Assembly: GCA_021234155.1 (NCBI GenBank)
Contig: JAJEKV010000034.1
Span: 10,628,697-10,692,696, forward strand
Source of the DNA: Isoetes taiwanensis
Lineage: Eukaryota > Streptophyta > Lycopodiopsida > Isoetales > Isoetaceae
Direction of reading: 5' to 3'
Length of the DNA: 64,000 nucleotides
The position numbers and the translations under genes were made by a program. Below are positions 12,006 through 23,616 of this stretch, piece by piece (the first letter of the stretch is position 1; every line of letters begins with the position of its first letter). The notes below the pieces were generated by a model. It saw only the letters and a program-made list of their open reading frames with translations. It was not told the origin of the DNA and did not search any database.

Positions 12006-13709
12006 ATGATGTTCTCTATAGTGAAGGATAGTACAGGTCTGGAAAAAGTAATTCTAAGAGAACCCTTAGGTGCAACTGTTCAGGTACTGTCAAATAGAAG
12101 GATGAGATTCTGGTTTTTGATCTGCTAGTGTGTAATATTCTGGTTCCATGATGGATATCAAGCATAAGTTCTCTCCAAACCATAGGTTCATCTTTTTGGA
12201 GGTCAAGTCACATCTTGGAGGAATAATAAAGGGGACGAGCTACTGTTCTTGAGCAATAAGGTTACTGTCTTGCAGCAGATAATGCTCTTTATAAATGATG
12301 GTCAAAACTACCATTCAGTTCCCTTATAGTGCTCTATATGCTTGTTCTCAGGCAATATTCAAGCCTCCTAAAGCCATAAGGGGTGGAATTCCAATCTGCT
12401 TTCCACAGGTAAAATGTTCCATATAGAATTAATGCTTTTTGCTTATGAAAGGCACTTATGGTTCTGCCAGTATAGTTTGCTAATACTGGAGCGCTGGAAC
12501 AACATGGGTTCGCAAGGAACAGACTTTGGAGTGTTGAAAGTGCATCTCCTGGAACCAGCAACAAACCTATGGTTGATCTCATTCTTAGACAAACACCTGA
12601 AGATTTGAAGATGTGGCCTCACAGGTTTTAGCAGCATTCCTAGTTATTTATACAATATAGGAAACGTTTCTTGTTTCAGGCATTGTTTTCTAAATAGCAG
12701 CATAACTAACTGCTCCTCAAAACATTGTGTTCGATATTGCAGTTTTGAGCTTCGTCTACGTATAGCCTTAGGGCGTGGAGGTGATCTTACTCAAACTGTG
12801 CGCGTCCGAAATACTGATTCCAAGCCATTCACGTTCACATTTACTTTCCAAACATATTTTTCTGTTTCAGATATCAGGTAAGATTTTGACAACTGTCTAT
12901 TTCTGCCCATTAATGTGTGAACAGGTTAGGCAAACTTAGCCAGAGATAGACTTTTTTGCTATCAACTACACAATAGAAGGAATGGACCAACCATGCCCTT
13001 GAGATAAATGTGTTCTCATTTATGGACGATTGACCAACTTACTTTGTTGGTATTAAAATAGTGAAGTGCGTATAGAAGGACTAGAAACACTGGATTTTCT
13101 AGATAACCTGAGAGGTAAAGAACGATTTACGGAACAAGGGGATGCCCTCACCTTTGATGGGGAGGTACCTGTCTCTGCTCTTTTCATTTTGCAAGTCCAA
13201 AATATGCACTTCCAAGTCAATTAGCATAAGAGTTCCATGATTGTGTATCATGTCTTACCAGGTTGACAGGATATACTTGGATGCACCTACAAAGATTGCT
13301 ATAATTGACCACGAGAAAAAAAGAACATTTATAGTAAAGAAGGAAGGATTGCCCGATGCAGGTTATCTGCCTTATTTGCTTATTTCTTTGTACTGAGTCC
13401 TATCTTCGATCTGTTTTTAAATTCCTGCTTCTTTTTTATTTATGACATGTCTTGAACTTTAATACTGTTTTGTCAACTCAACACTGTTCCACTGCAGTTG
13501 TATGGAATCCATGGGATAAAAGATCAAAGGCTATATCAGACTTTGGAGATGAGGAATACATGCACACGGTTTGTGTTGAGCCATCTGTCATTGGTGAACC
13601 TATTACCCTAAAACCAGGTGAAGAATGGCGAGGACGTCAAGAATTATCAGCAGTTCATTCAAGTTACTGTAGTGGGCAACTAGATCCTGACAAGGTCATT
13701 GATGGATAG
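12006..13709 (+). CDS. Glucose-6-phosphate 1-epimerase-like (D-hexose-6-phosphate mutarotase), 8 coding exons
   Basis: Joined exons: 12006-12083, 12186-12260, 12352-12408, 12476-12624, 12743-12877, 13062-13164, 13262-13361 and 13498-13709. This gives 909 nt, 302 aa plus TAG; every intron is GT...AG and all phases agree. Family signatures in order are LREPLGATVQVHLFGGQVTS, RGGIPICFPQFANTGALEQH then GFARNRLW, FQTYFSVSDISEVRIEGL, VVWNPWDK and MHTVCVEP, ending in a PGEEWRGRQEL strand. The EQHGFAR histidine and the VCVEP glutamate correspond to the catalytic acid/base pair of galactose-mutarotase-fold epimerases. The family interconverts alpha and beta anomers of glucose 6-phosphate; plant members are annotated as apospory-associated protein C-like. 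The start is the first ATG after an in-frame stop (11976-11978) and follows a likely 5' UTR acceptor at 11967. No signal peptide is evident. It looks intact, with neighbours that are all repeats. Confidence 0.93.
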
Positions 13710-15120
13710 CTTCTGTATCTCATGCCTTTCATGGATTACTTTTTTGACATTTACCTGTTGCTGCATGGGTTCAAATGTATAGAATCTACAGTCAGGCTGC
13801 TGTGACTTTTTGGAAGTCTTATGGTCCACATTCGGCTAGCCCTCTGAATTTAAAACTTGCAAAAAAGAAATGGCTACTAAATAACTGAATTGTATCAAAT
13901 ACTTGTTGTTGAAAGTAAATTGTTTGGACCGATGGTACTTCGCAACAAATTCCAGATACAACCTAGACAGCTCTAGGCAAAGTCTCCAGATCTTTTACTG
14001 CTGGTGATCCGCGGAATGTAGTTGCTCCAACAACAAAAAGCCATGTTGCATTGCGTTCACAAGCTGATGATGAGACAATTTAATTCAACGGAAAAATATT
14101 TTCAACTATAACGAGAAAACAAATTTGATATTCTAAATTTGATATGCTTTGATGCCCTTGATCATTACTAACCATTGGTTTTTTTTTCCCTTTTTTGGGA
14201 GGGGTTACCCCACCCACACGAGAAAGAAAATTTAGCTATTTTTTGGAGGCCTTGACACATGCTCTGATAGCCATATATCGCAGATGGATGCTGCTCTAGT
14301 GAATTCCCAGCCATTAGATAGGGGAATATTCTCAGGTATATGCCCTCTAGTGCGATCCCATGCGTACACGTCGTTGCGCAATGGGGTCAAACGCTGATGT
14401 GGCTCTATTTTCAAGGGCCCCTTGACATCCATTGCCAAGAATTTGAATGTCATTTTGACCTCAACATAGCAGCTGTCGCTACTGGCTGCACTAAAGCAGG
14501 AACGGATGAAGCTTCTAAAAAAGTCCTCGATGAGGCTTGTCCCACAAGCTTCCCTGCAACACTAACGCCACATCCCAACAGTTTGAGCTTGCTGATCACC
14601 TGCAAAGAGCAAACTATATATCCAAACGAAGATCTTGTAAACTTTTCAGAAGATATGGTTTGGAAATGAACCAACACAAACATTTATGCTTCCCTCGAAT
14701 ATTAGCACATTACAATAAGTTGGCCCACTTTTTGCCAAGAACACTTTCCTATAAGCCGCTACATGTGTTCACATTCCAACCCCTTTCAATCAGAAAATGA
14801 AAGTAACCAGCATGAGATAAGAATGTGAATGCAACAATTTAGACAATGCGCACAGCTAGCAACAAAGAGAAGCAAGCAGCCAAGGCATCTGAATTCCCCA
14901 CTGTCCACCAGCGAATACAGAATGAATGAAAGAACACAACCTCTGGACCATACCATTGCAGCAGCAGATATTTCTGCATGGGCCCCAAATTAGAAGACAT
15001 AAATAGCCATGGCTCTTAAAATAGAGAAGAGTGGAAGAAAAGCTTTGTGTCTGTTGCACCACATACCTGAGGCAGGCGTTGACAGCAAGCAAAGAAGGCT
15101 GAAGCACAAGTCGAACTGGA
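13710..15120. other. No assigned gene; possible minus-strand exon near 14450-14605
   Basis: 3' flank of the epimerase gene. On the minus strand, an acceptor-like TTTGCAG near 14600 precedes an open stretch, and 14232-14453 has another open frame (residues KFLAMDVKGPL, LTPLRNDVYAWDR). I recognise neither and cannot join them, so no gene is claimed. Confidence 0.25.
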
Positions 15121-15121
15121 A

Positions 15122-15210
15122 TGAGGACACAGACTGGGGGATTCGAACCCCCTGCGCAGTGCGCAGCTCCAGGCAATCTGCCCGCCCTTAAAGGGCAGGG
15201 GCTATTCCCA
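15122..15210 (-). repeat. tRNA-like T-arm / possible tRNA-derived SINE head
   Basis: On the minus strand GGGGGTTCGAATCCCCC (15136-15152) is a perfect T-stem-loop with a consensus pol III B box (GGTTCGAATCC). About 50 nt upstream in that sense is a weak A-box-like TAGCCCCTGCC. A cloverleaf with acceptor and anticodon stems is not evident, so it is more likely a SINE head or relic than a tRNA gene. Confidence 0.35.
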
Positions 15211-15924
15211 TGCACATGCAGATGCAATCACACCATGTTTTCCCATGAGTTTTTTAAGTTTTTCAGCTTTTTCTTTTCCACATTGAATGCCATGAAGCCA
15301 AACAAACAGAGAAATCTGGTTTTTCCAAGCAAAGACAAGCATTTTTTGGCTGACCTGCAGTCCATTTGCACAGCCATTTTCCATATTTTGCATTTTTTTT
15401 TCCTTTTCTCATGCTTGGAGGCTGCCCATTCCTGCCTGCCCAGCCTGCTCTTCTAGCATCCCTTCTCATCGAAAGAAAACAAACAGAAGAACAAAGAACA
15501 GAAGCGAATTAAGCTAACCTGGTGAAGGCGCCTCCAAGCTGCACGATTTATACACAGACATATTGGCGGCTTTCCCATCTTATCCACTCCCACGATGCCA
15601 GGAACGGAAAGGCTCGCCTGCCAAAGATAGCGCCCCGACCTCGAATGCAGCCTCACCTTCTAATGTTGGCCTGCTGCATCAGACCATCGAACCCTGGTGC
15701 TCGACGCCAACAGAAGCCTCCCGAAATACAGGAAACACAAAGATTCCTTTTTGCCCTGTTCTCGTACCTTTTTTCATACAATACCCACCATAAACCATGT
15801 AAACCTTATGCACTAAATATACGCTTTCATGAAAACAGCAAAGCATATGCTAACTATTGGGAGGTTTTTTCATTTGGGAGGGGTTCCTCCATTCAATTTA
15901 GTTATATAACACACAGAGACACAA

Positions 15925-16073
15925 AATTTGATGCAAAATTATATAACACAGACGTAAATATATTACAAAGTTCACCATTCATTTGGCTTTGTTTAAGTAA
16001 TTTGATGCAAAATTATATAACATAAGGCGTAAATATATCACAAAGTTCACCATTCATTTGGCTTTGTTTGTCA
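15925..16073. repeat. Tandem duplication, period 74 bp, two copies
   Basis: The block with ATGCAAAATTATATAACA and TTCACCATTCATTTGGC occurs at 15931 and again at 16005, nearly identical. It abuts the hAT element that begins at 16163. Confidence 0.85.
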
Positions 16074-16162
16074 CTGTAGCTAGAGCTTTGCCACAAACAT
16101 TGTAGCATTCAAAACTTAGAAAAACTCCTTCCATGTGCATCACTCAATTTAGAAGCATGAAT

Positions 16163-16630
16163 CAGTGTTGTCACGTACTTAGCGTGCAGTACTTGTACAG
16201 TACGTCTTTCAAGGTACTGTACCTTTTATGTACTTTAGAGTTTTTTAGTACGTTATGTACGTTTGCCATGTGCTGTTCTGTTTTATGTATAGTATGTACT
16301 GTACATTACGTACGGAAAAAATATAAAGTTCTTTATGTAAATTTTGCAAATTTGCACTTGAGATTAGATTTTTTTTAGGATTTTCTATAAGATTTGAACT
16401 ATAAGGAGTTGGTTAAGAGATCTGGCTGGTCAAATAAAAACCCACAATAAGAAGTTCATGTAAATGGAATCAGTACTAAAGCAAAGAAATATAAGCACAA
16501 AAATTTTACCTGCTCTTTGTCGAACACTACAAGAGCTAGAAACATTACAATTAGAGTTTTTTTAGCCTTGAAATTGACATTAGACATTAGGGAGGCACAA
16601 AATTGTCTTGAGGATATGATTTAAACTCAT

Positions 16631-16661
<31 letters not shown>

Positions 16662-16751
16662 CCCTACACTTTAGAGGTACAAGACGTACTGTACACTACC
16701 CAAGGTACTATAAGTACAAAATCGTAGTGTACGGGCACTTAAACAACACTG
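16163..16751. mobile_element. Non-autonomous hAT element, 589 bp, 8-bp TSD
   Basis: The ends read CAGTGTTGT... and ...AACAACACTG, so the terminal inverted repeat is CAGTGTTGT. The element is flanked by perfect 8-bp direct repeats GCATGAAT (16155-16162 and 16752-16759), diagnostic of hAT insertion. Both subterminal regions are packed with GTAC-containing motifs (GTACTGTAC, TACGTAC) in opposite orientation, like hAT transposase-binding repeats. There is no transposase ORF. The interior is AT-rich with a 27-A tract at 16631-16657. Confidence 0.85.
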
Positions 16752-16799
16752 GCATGAATTCAACATCAACTTGTCTACATAAATTCAAATCTTAGGCCC

Positions 16800-17420
16800 G
16801 TCGTCGGTCTCCATTTGCACTTGATAACATATTTTTCTTGTCTTCGCCACTTATTTTGCAGAGCAAACTATGTGTTAGGCACATGGAAGGAGTTTTTTCT
16901 AAGTCTTCATTCAAGATTCTATAGGCATCCTTACCACTTTAAATTTTGCATTGATAATATATTCTTTAGATTCTTCCGGTTGGGGGTTTTTTAATCTTAT
17001 ACAGTGATAGGCATGTTGCCTTCTTTGTTTGGGTGCCATAGGCCTTTTCATCGTCATGGACCATAAAATTCAATTCAATTCTTGTCTTACCAACACGCTT
17101 TCACATTTTTAAGATTGACAATTTTTCCATCCAATTCAAATAACTTAAGAACTCAAAAAATATTCTATTTTTAGCATATCTCCATTTCCTACTTGGATAT
17201 ATCAATTCTTGCTTCCATACATTCTTTTGTGCTATTGACTTTTGAGCTCCACTATCTAAAATGAGAGAATCGTCATCAATTTTGTTATTGCAAGCTGTAA
17301 TTGTCTTCTAAAGGTACTTCTTTTACCACATTTGCTTCATAGTTTGCATTTCTACACTGCGTCTACCTCTGCACCCCGTGCGCATATTAGATTGATTTCT
17401 TGACATCTTTTTTTAAGAAG
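16800..17420 (-). pseudogene. Possible Ty1/copia gag-protease remnant
   Basis: On the minus strand a broken frame reads NANYEANVVKE, then DDSLILDSGAQKSIAQK and NVWKQELIYPS. LILDSGA resembles the copia protease active site (WxLDSGAS), and the preceding acidic linker fits the copia gag-protease join. Stops and frameshifts are frequent and no RT or integrase follows, so this is a weak call. Confidence 0.35.
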
Positions 17421-17433
17421 GGATATTGTAATG

Positions 17434-17905
17434 CTCCCCGTGTTACAAGTATATTGGAACCTTGTATCAGTCCATTAAAGGGGAAGTCAATCCCCGTGAA
17501 AATCATTTATTCGTTTATTACGTATATCAAACTATATTTTCAAAGTCTTCTTTCAAGATTGCCCAAGAAAATTTTGTTAAGAAAAGAACCTGTCCATGAA
17601 TAAAGGCCCGACTATTGAAAACTGAAAACAATTTGATCAGCATCTGCATGGGTCAAAAAACTTGCCGCGAGTGTATGATTGCTTTTCTTACTTTAAAATC
17701 AACAGCTCGAAAAGGGTGCACTCTAGAAATACTGTTTAGTACATCCACATGATTACAACAACTAAATCATAGCAAAACCATAGTGAAAAACATATAAAAT
17801 TACAAAAGAAACCTCATGTTATTATGCTAGATATATGGGACCTTGTATTAGTCCATTAAAGGAGTTAACAGACCCTCTGAAAATACTTTATTCACTTGTT
17901 ACACA
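17434..17905. repeat. Diverged direct repeat pair ~390 bp apart
   Basis: About 85 bp at 17434-17520 (containing CCTTGTATCAGTCCATTAAA) recurs at 17822-17905 (CCTTGTATTAGTCCATTAAA) with substitutions. This could be old short LTRs or a duplicated segment. There is no primer site or polypurine tract between them that I can identify. Confidence 0.45.
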
Positions 17906-17969
17906 TTTTACTTTTATATAAATGTTTTTATATAGTATATATGTTATTATTAGAGCCACTTTTAGCATT

Positions 17970-19703
17970 TTTATCCACTTGTGTCCCTAATCTTGAGCTC
18001 CCTTTTGAGAAGTCATCATCTTCGCACATTTATCAGGTATGTGCCTCCCTTCCCATGGTGAAATTTTATAGCTTTAAAGGCGGTCTCGGGGTGATTAATA
18101 TTGAAAAGCAGGCCACTGCCCTGGCAGCCAAATACTTCTACAGGGCTTGCAACAATAAAATGAATCATCCTGTAAGTAGTCTCATTCAACATTATATTAA
18201 GAAGAAGTGCCATCCTTTTGGATGGAGAAATCTTAAGATGCACCTTCCCCACAGTATTTATTTTGATTTCTCGATCCCCTCCTCTACCCCTTTAATTATT
18301 AAGAAATGGATCAGGGCCTGGACAAAGGTCAACGGTATGTACACATGGAAGGAGGGCCTCTCTCAGGATCAGCCAATTTTCTGGAGCCCCTCCTTAATCC
18401 TTGATGATCCTATTATGTGCTTGGCCACTAATTTTCCTAAGCTGACCAAGCAGTGGACAAATAGAGGTATTATTTATATCAGGGATATCATTAATGATTT
18501 CAATTACCATGACTTTGCTCTAAGCGACCTGGGTGATGATTCTGAGCAGTTGTTTAACAATATCTCCCTGAAGCTGGCTGTAGGGAATTGGCACAACTCT
18601 GATGACTTTTGGCACATTAATGGTTTTTGTGGTTACAAGAAGGCTTACAAGTATCTCAACAGGAATCAAACTATTTCTATCCATACTAAATGGGACATTG
18701 AGCCTCAGAGAGCTTCCAGGAATCTTATTTTATGTGGCAGAGCCCCATTCATCCGAAGAATAAGGCTTTTATGTGGCAGTTATGGCATAAAGCCCTTGCT
18801 ACAAACAAAAAGAGATGGAGGTTAAGGATGTCTAACTCTGATATTTGTGTCAGATGCTTGCAGGGACAGGAGAATGAAGAGCACCTCTTTAAGACTTGTC
18901 TTTGGGCAGAATGGATCCTCGAACTGGCTGAAACCGAGCTTAACATCCCTAATCTTGCTAGTATGCATGCCATCGATCTCTTCTTCCCGGTCAACCCTGT
19001 GGATTGGAGGAGATATATCCTCCTCTGAAGAATATGGAAAGGGAGGAATGCTTTGATCTTTAATGAAGAAATTGTCTGGCCCAAGGCAATTATCAAGCAA
19101 GCCCAATATGACATCAACTGGGTTCATGAGATATATGGAAATCATACTTAAAAGGTCCACTTCTAATCTTTTCCTTTATTGTTTATTTTCAGGTAATATC
19201 CTTATTATGTTTAAAAGATTGAAGTGGAGGAGAATGCATCTCCATGCAAATGCTTTGTGGCTGGCTCATTTTAGGGTCGAGGTGCCTAATGAGCATGAAG
19301 AGGACTGCCACTGCCACTGTGCATGCACCACCAATTTTGATGAGAAGAGGCACATACTTTGTACTACCAAGGATAAAAAGGACCGGTTTAATCTCGAAAA
19401 GGCTCACCTGTGCAACTGCCCCTACTGCTTATTCATTGTTGCTAACAAGGGAATGGGCAGGAAAGATCATTCTCGGAGGGAGCCAACGAAAAGAAGATTC
19501 TCCAGCAGCTGAATTGCTCTTCAACGAGCTACTTTTCTAAATTATATGAACTATCAAGACTTTTAGTTCTAAGATGATTTTGTTTCTCCAGGGTCCCTAA
19601 CCTGCTTAAAAAATGGTTTTATTTCATATAGATATGCACTAATGCATAACATGTAATATTCCCTTATATTAATACATATATACTGCCTTCAATAAAAAAA
19701 AAA
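17970..19703 (+). mobile_element. LINE 1: 5'-truncated non-LTR retrotransposon with poly(A)
   Basis: The ORF2 C-terminal region reads FKGGLGVINIEKQATALAAK in one frame (to 18825). After a frameshift near 18740 it continues as RAPFIRR / MWQSPIHPKNKAFMWQLWHK and SDICVRCLQGQENEEHLFKT, the zinc-binding RT-associated domain (CxxC...H...C) at the end of plant LINE ORF2. An in-frame TGA at 19026-19028 is followed by RIWKGRNALIFNEE, the usual C-terminal block. The 3' tail ends AATAAA then an A run at 19694-19703. The endonuclease and RT catalytic domains are missing, which fits abortive target-primed integration. Confidence 0.85.
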
Positions 19704-19819
19704 CATTGTCTAGTTTTACCCTAGAAGATGAATCGAGCTTTCAAAGGTGTGATTGTCTGCATAAGTTCCTTCATGATCACTTTCACTATTTATGTTGAGG
19801 GAAGAGAACACATTTCCAA

Positions 19820-21490
19820 GAAGATATTGAAGAGCTAGTGACTTTTAGAGTGTCTCCAGTAATAAGAGACAAGCATTATCAGGCAATTGAGCCGATCACT
19901 CTCTCTAGAGGACTTGTACTAGGCAGTTATCACTCTTCACAAGGAGAAACATGGCAAGAGATCATTTGGAGAAACACTTATTTTGGTGGTCTACTGCAAA
20001 AATTGTCTCTTGCTAGTCACATCACAGTGGCCAAGTCCGTCCTTAGCAGTACCCATATTTATATGGCTTCATTATTGCTAACCCCACAGGTTAAAGTACA
20101 TGAACTCATTGCAATAGTCCAAAACTTCATATGGGCTGGCATTGAGGAGGGGCTTGTGGTTAAGGTGGCTTAGTCCAAATGCATTTTTCCAAAATGGGCA
20201 GGTGGTCTCGGCATGATGGACTTCTCACTGTAGAGGAAAGTCCACATTTCAAAAATTCATTTGGAGGATCTTGAATGATGAAGATGACTCTCCTGGTTTA
20301 CCTTCTCAAACAATCTCTTAGTCATTGTATTCCTCTAGATAAGAATGCCATTAAACCAGTCTTGCCTTGGGTATTGTTTCATTCTTTGCAGCCTTTTCTA
20401 AATGCTTCACCATTTCTACATGGACTATTGCCGGCATGGGACATAGTCAGACATCCTTTTTACCCATACCCCTCTACCCATGCCCTAATGTAGATTATGT
20501 GGTAATTGGATACCACTGCCACCAAATCTCTCAGCACCTCCGCTTGCTGCATCTGTCCATCCCCTTATACAGAGATGATGGGTCCTTGCAGATGTTGTTT
20601 CTATTCAAGAGTGGTATGGAGGTGGTCGCCCATTGTCTTGGTATGAGTTCTAGACAACATTTTCACTCTCTCTGTGCCCATCTGGAGAAAGATAGCCAAA
20701 AATCTGCCTCTTATGGTGGAGGTTGGTATTGCAAACAGTCTGGCTTAGGGTTGCCACGAGGATATTTGCCAAAGCAAGGATCTTGTCAGCTCCATATATC
20801 GTAACCTCTTAACTCCGCAATCCCTCCCACGGCCAAATGAGTAGCACTTGCATATTCCAAAACCAATCAGATTCATATAAGGATAAGTTACTCCATGCCA
20901 AAGTGTTTGTGTTTGGTGGCAGATTAACTATAGGTGGCTGCGTATTAATGCCTTAAGGCATCGCTATGATCTTGACGCATCTGCAGTATGCCCACTCTAC
21001 CCTTCTGGCATTGAGACTATTGAGCATTGTCTTTTTACTTGTCCAGAAGTCTAACCAGCATGGTCCTGGCTACAAGGTTTATTTAACAGTGCACTGGATT
21101 GCCAATGTGTCCTCTTGGCATCCTATCCTACTGCATGGCCCTCAGCTAAACAAAAGGCATTTCACCTTAGTTCTGGTTAGCTTCTGTGGTCAATCTAGGA
21201 GCATCGAAGACCCCACATTTTCCAGGGCATTTATTCATCTGCTCATGGAGCTATTACTGTAGCCCAGGCTAAGTTACTAATGGCTTATAGATGTTCCTTT
21301 CTGGAGTCAGATGTAAAAGATTCTATTTGGGTTCAGTACCTACAGTTTAGCTCTTATAATTAGTCTCCTCTATTGGAGTAAGTACACACTGCTTCAAGCT
21401 CATGTTCCAAAGGCATCTTCTTGTGCTTATACAAATAGATGAGATATTTACATTGTATGATTTTTACTCTTAATCAATAAACTATTACAA
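19820..21490 (+). mobile_element. LINE 2: degenerate RT C-terminus and zinc domain
   Basis: LSLASHITVAKSVLSSTHIY and KWAGGLGMMDFSL (19838-20240) match the end of plant LINE RT. After many frame changes, RWLRINALRHRYDLDASAVC and GIETIEHCLFTCPEV (about 20930-21052) give the zinc-binding domain. The 3' end (21369-21490) is the same sequence family as 8523-8655, and AATAAA occurs at the end. LINE 1's poly(A) ends just upstream, so the two remnants abut. Confidence 0.78.
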
Positions 21491-21734
21491 ACCTCACAAG
21501 AGGCCGAGTCTAGTTAGCATTAATTCCCTGCATTCCCCACTCCTTGAGTCCCTTGGATTTTCCATGCCATACTTGCATTGATCCCTCAGATCCATACTGC
21601 AACATAGTGCAGTTCCCGAATCATTATCTGAATGATTCTATATGGTGTCCTTTCCTTGAGATCTATGATCTCCTATATAGTATACCAACTCTAATGGCAT
21701 GCTGCCACGCATTTGCATACATGCACGTGTTAAC

Positions 21735-22146
21735 TGATATGGTCTGGGGGCCTATGGGGATCATTCGAGTAGATCTTGGGAAGGCGGTACCTAAATATCA
21801 CATATAGAGTGTCAAATTTCAATGTCTAGATGCTTTTGCCTAGTTGGTTGGAACACGGTAACTAAGGTGTCGTATCAAATGGTATCAGAGTTGAGTCTCG
21901 TGTTTAAGTCTCCATGGGAGCATCCCAATTGGTAAATTGCCTCATAGGCAAATGATGTAAGTCCCATATGCTTGAGGGCGAGCATTTCGAGAGGGGGAGG
22001 AAATTGACAAGGTTTGGAGGCCCATAGGGACCACTAGAGTAGATCTTAATGAGGCGGCACCTAAATATCACATATAGAGGGTCAAACCTCAACATCTAGA
22101 CGCTTTTCTCCAGTTGGTTAGGGCATGATAATTAAGGGGGACTATG
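21735..22146 (+). mobile_element. TRIM (miniature LTR retrotransposon)
   Basis: Two direct terminal repeats of ~143 bp (21735-21877 and about 22005-22146) share TGAyAwGGTyTGG at the start and a long CACATATAGAG(T/G)GTCAAA core. Two bases after the 5' repeat is TGGTATCAGAG (21880-21890), the initiator-tRNA-Met primer-binding site of plant LTR elements. Immediately before the 3' repeat is a polypurine tract GAGAGGGGGAGGAAA (21989-22003). Total ~412 bp with no coding capacity. The 5' repeat runs TG...CA; the 3' end has decayed, and no clean target duplication remains. Confidence 0.82.
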
Positions 22147-22380
22147 TTTATTTTGAAACCCATTCCCTGGGTGACCTAATGACCATGGTTTTTCCATCTA
22201 TTCTCCTTGCAAACTCGTTCCTTAGATCACCCTGTGATTATGGTTTCCTCCTCTAGTCCCTTCGGAAACCAGTTCCTTGGATCACCTTGTGACCATGGTT
22301 TCGTCCTCTAGTCCCTTCGGAAACCTGTTCCCTGGATTACTCTATGATTATGGTTTTGTAGCTCATTCTTTTGTGTTTGT
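22140..22380. repeat. Short tandem repeat block, period ~61 bp
   Basis: Units with GATCACCyTGTGAyyATGGTTT followed by TCCTCTAGTCCCTTCGGAAAC repeat about three to four times with mutations. Confidence 0.75.
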
Positions 22381-23478
22381 CCTACTTGTCATCCCTGATG
22401 CAAGTTTCTAGTTCTTTACTTTTAGGTAACTGGCCTCATATTGACTCCACTAATCCTTCCATGGCTGCCACGAGTTTTGAGTCCGGTGAGGATTTTGCTG
22501 CACGTACCCTTCACTCTCCATGTGGCCTTGGGAAGTGATTGATCTCGCCATAGGATCCAGTACTTTGCAATATTCATATTGCGCAGCCCGAATGCGAGTG
22601 TCTAGAACTTCAGGAGTTACCTCAGATCTAAGAGCTAGGAATATTGTCGCTATCCGTGGATAATATTGCTTTCTTGCATAGGGTGCACTTCTAATCCATT
22701 GACAAGTCCTAACTCAACTCGAATGCTGTCTTCATTATTTGGTTCATTCAGAATAGGTTATTCTGGATAATCTAAACAAGGAAATAATATATTTTATTCT
22801 AAATAAAGAAATAATCATTTTTTCCATTAACATAAGCTTTATAAATTATTTCTATTCTAATATTGATTATTTATACGTGTGTTTTTTCTTTTTTCTTTTT
22901 TTTTCCTTTTTTTTTTTTAAATTATACAGTATGATGGAATGCATATATTTACACTGCAATGGCATAAGCCCAACTGGTATGTAACTTTTGATTTATAAAA
23001 GTTGGAGGTTAAGGTGACTTGTGTCCACTTGCTAAACGATGACTCAAAGGGGATTTCCATTGACACAGTTGTAGTGAGCTCAAGATATTGCTGCTTTCCA
23101 CTATGATACTCAAACATGTTGAAATGCCCAGCTCTTGGATAACAATTTTTAATTGCTAATGGGCGTCTATTTCATGGAGCAAACATTCCAAAAAAGAAGT
23201 CTACACCTTAAGGTATGTCTCAATAGAAAATTGGTATTTATGCATATCAATGTCACATTTGAAATGGATATACTTTTGCTAGCTATTCATCAATTTTGGG
23301 ATGTTTTACATATAAGCGACCACTTACATAACCATTAAATTTATGTTGTGTGAGGGGAGGAAAGTGTTTTCCTCTACCACATGCATGCAATTCTCTCATG
23401 CATTGCATGTGTGCCACTTTTGACTTGCATGTACATGCGGTATCTTGGGGGTGGCTTGCAATTAAAGTGCCTAAAGCT
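22381..23478. other. No recognisable feature
   Basis: AT-rich with a T-rich tract around 22885-22918. No motif-bearing frame was seen. Confidence 0.5.
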
Positions 23479-23616
23479 TTTTTGCATATGCATAACTAGT
23501 TTGCCCCTTGCCTATCTAAAAGTAAGGCAAGAGAATAAATTGTGCAATTTTTGCATATTCAGAACTAGTTTGCCCCTTGCCTATCTAAAAGTAAGGCAAG
23601 AGAATAAATTGTGCAC
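23479..23616. repeat. Tandem duplication, period 69 bp, two copies
   Basis: AACTAGTTTGCCCCTTGCC at 23494 recurs at 23563. The period is divisible by three, so a plus-strand frame shows a duplicated SLPLAYLKVRQENKLC, but no family supports coding. Confidence 0.85.

Noticed and set aside
15122-15210. Complete tRNA gene on the minus strand
   Set aside because: The T-arm and B box are perfect, but I could not fold an acceptor stem and anticodon arm around them.
17434-17905. A second TRIM based on the direct repeats
   Set aside because: No tRNA primer site after the first repeat and no polypurine tract before the second.
21840-21900. tRNA-derived SINE around the AGTTGGTT stretch
   Set aside because: The paired terminal repeats with primer site and polypurine tract explain the locus better as a TRIM; the tRNA resemblance is partial.
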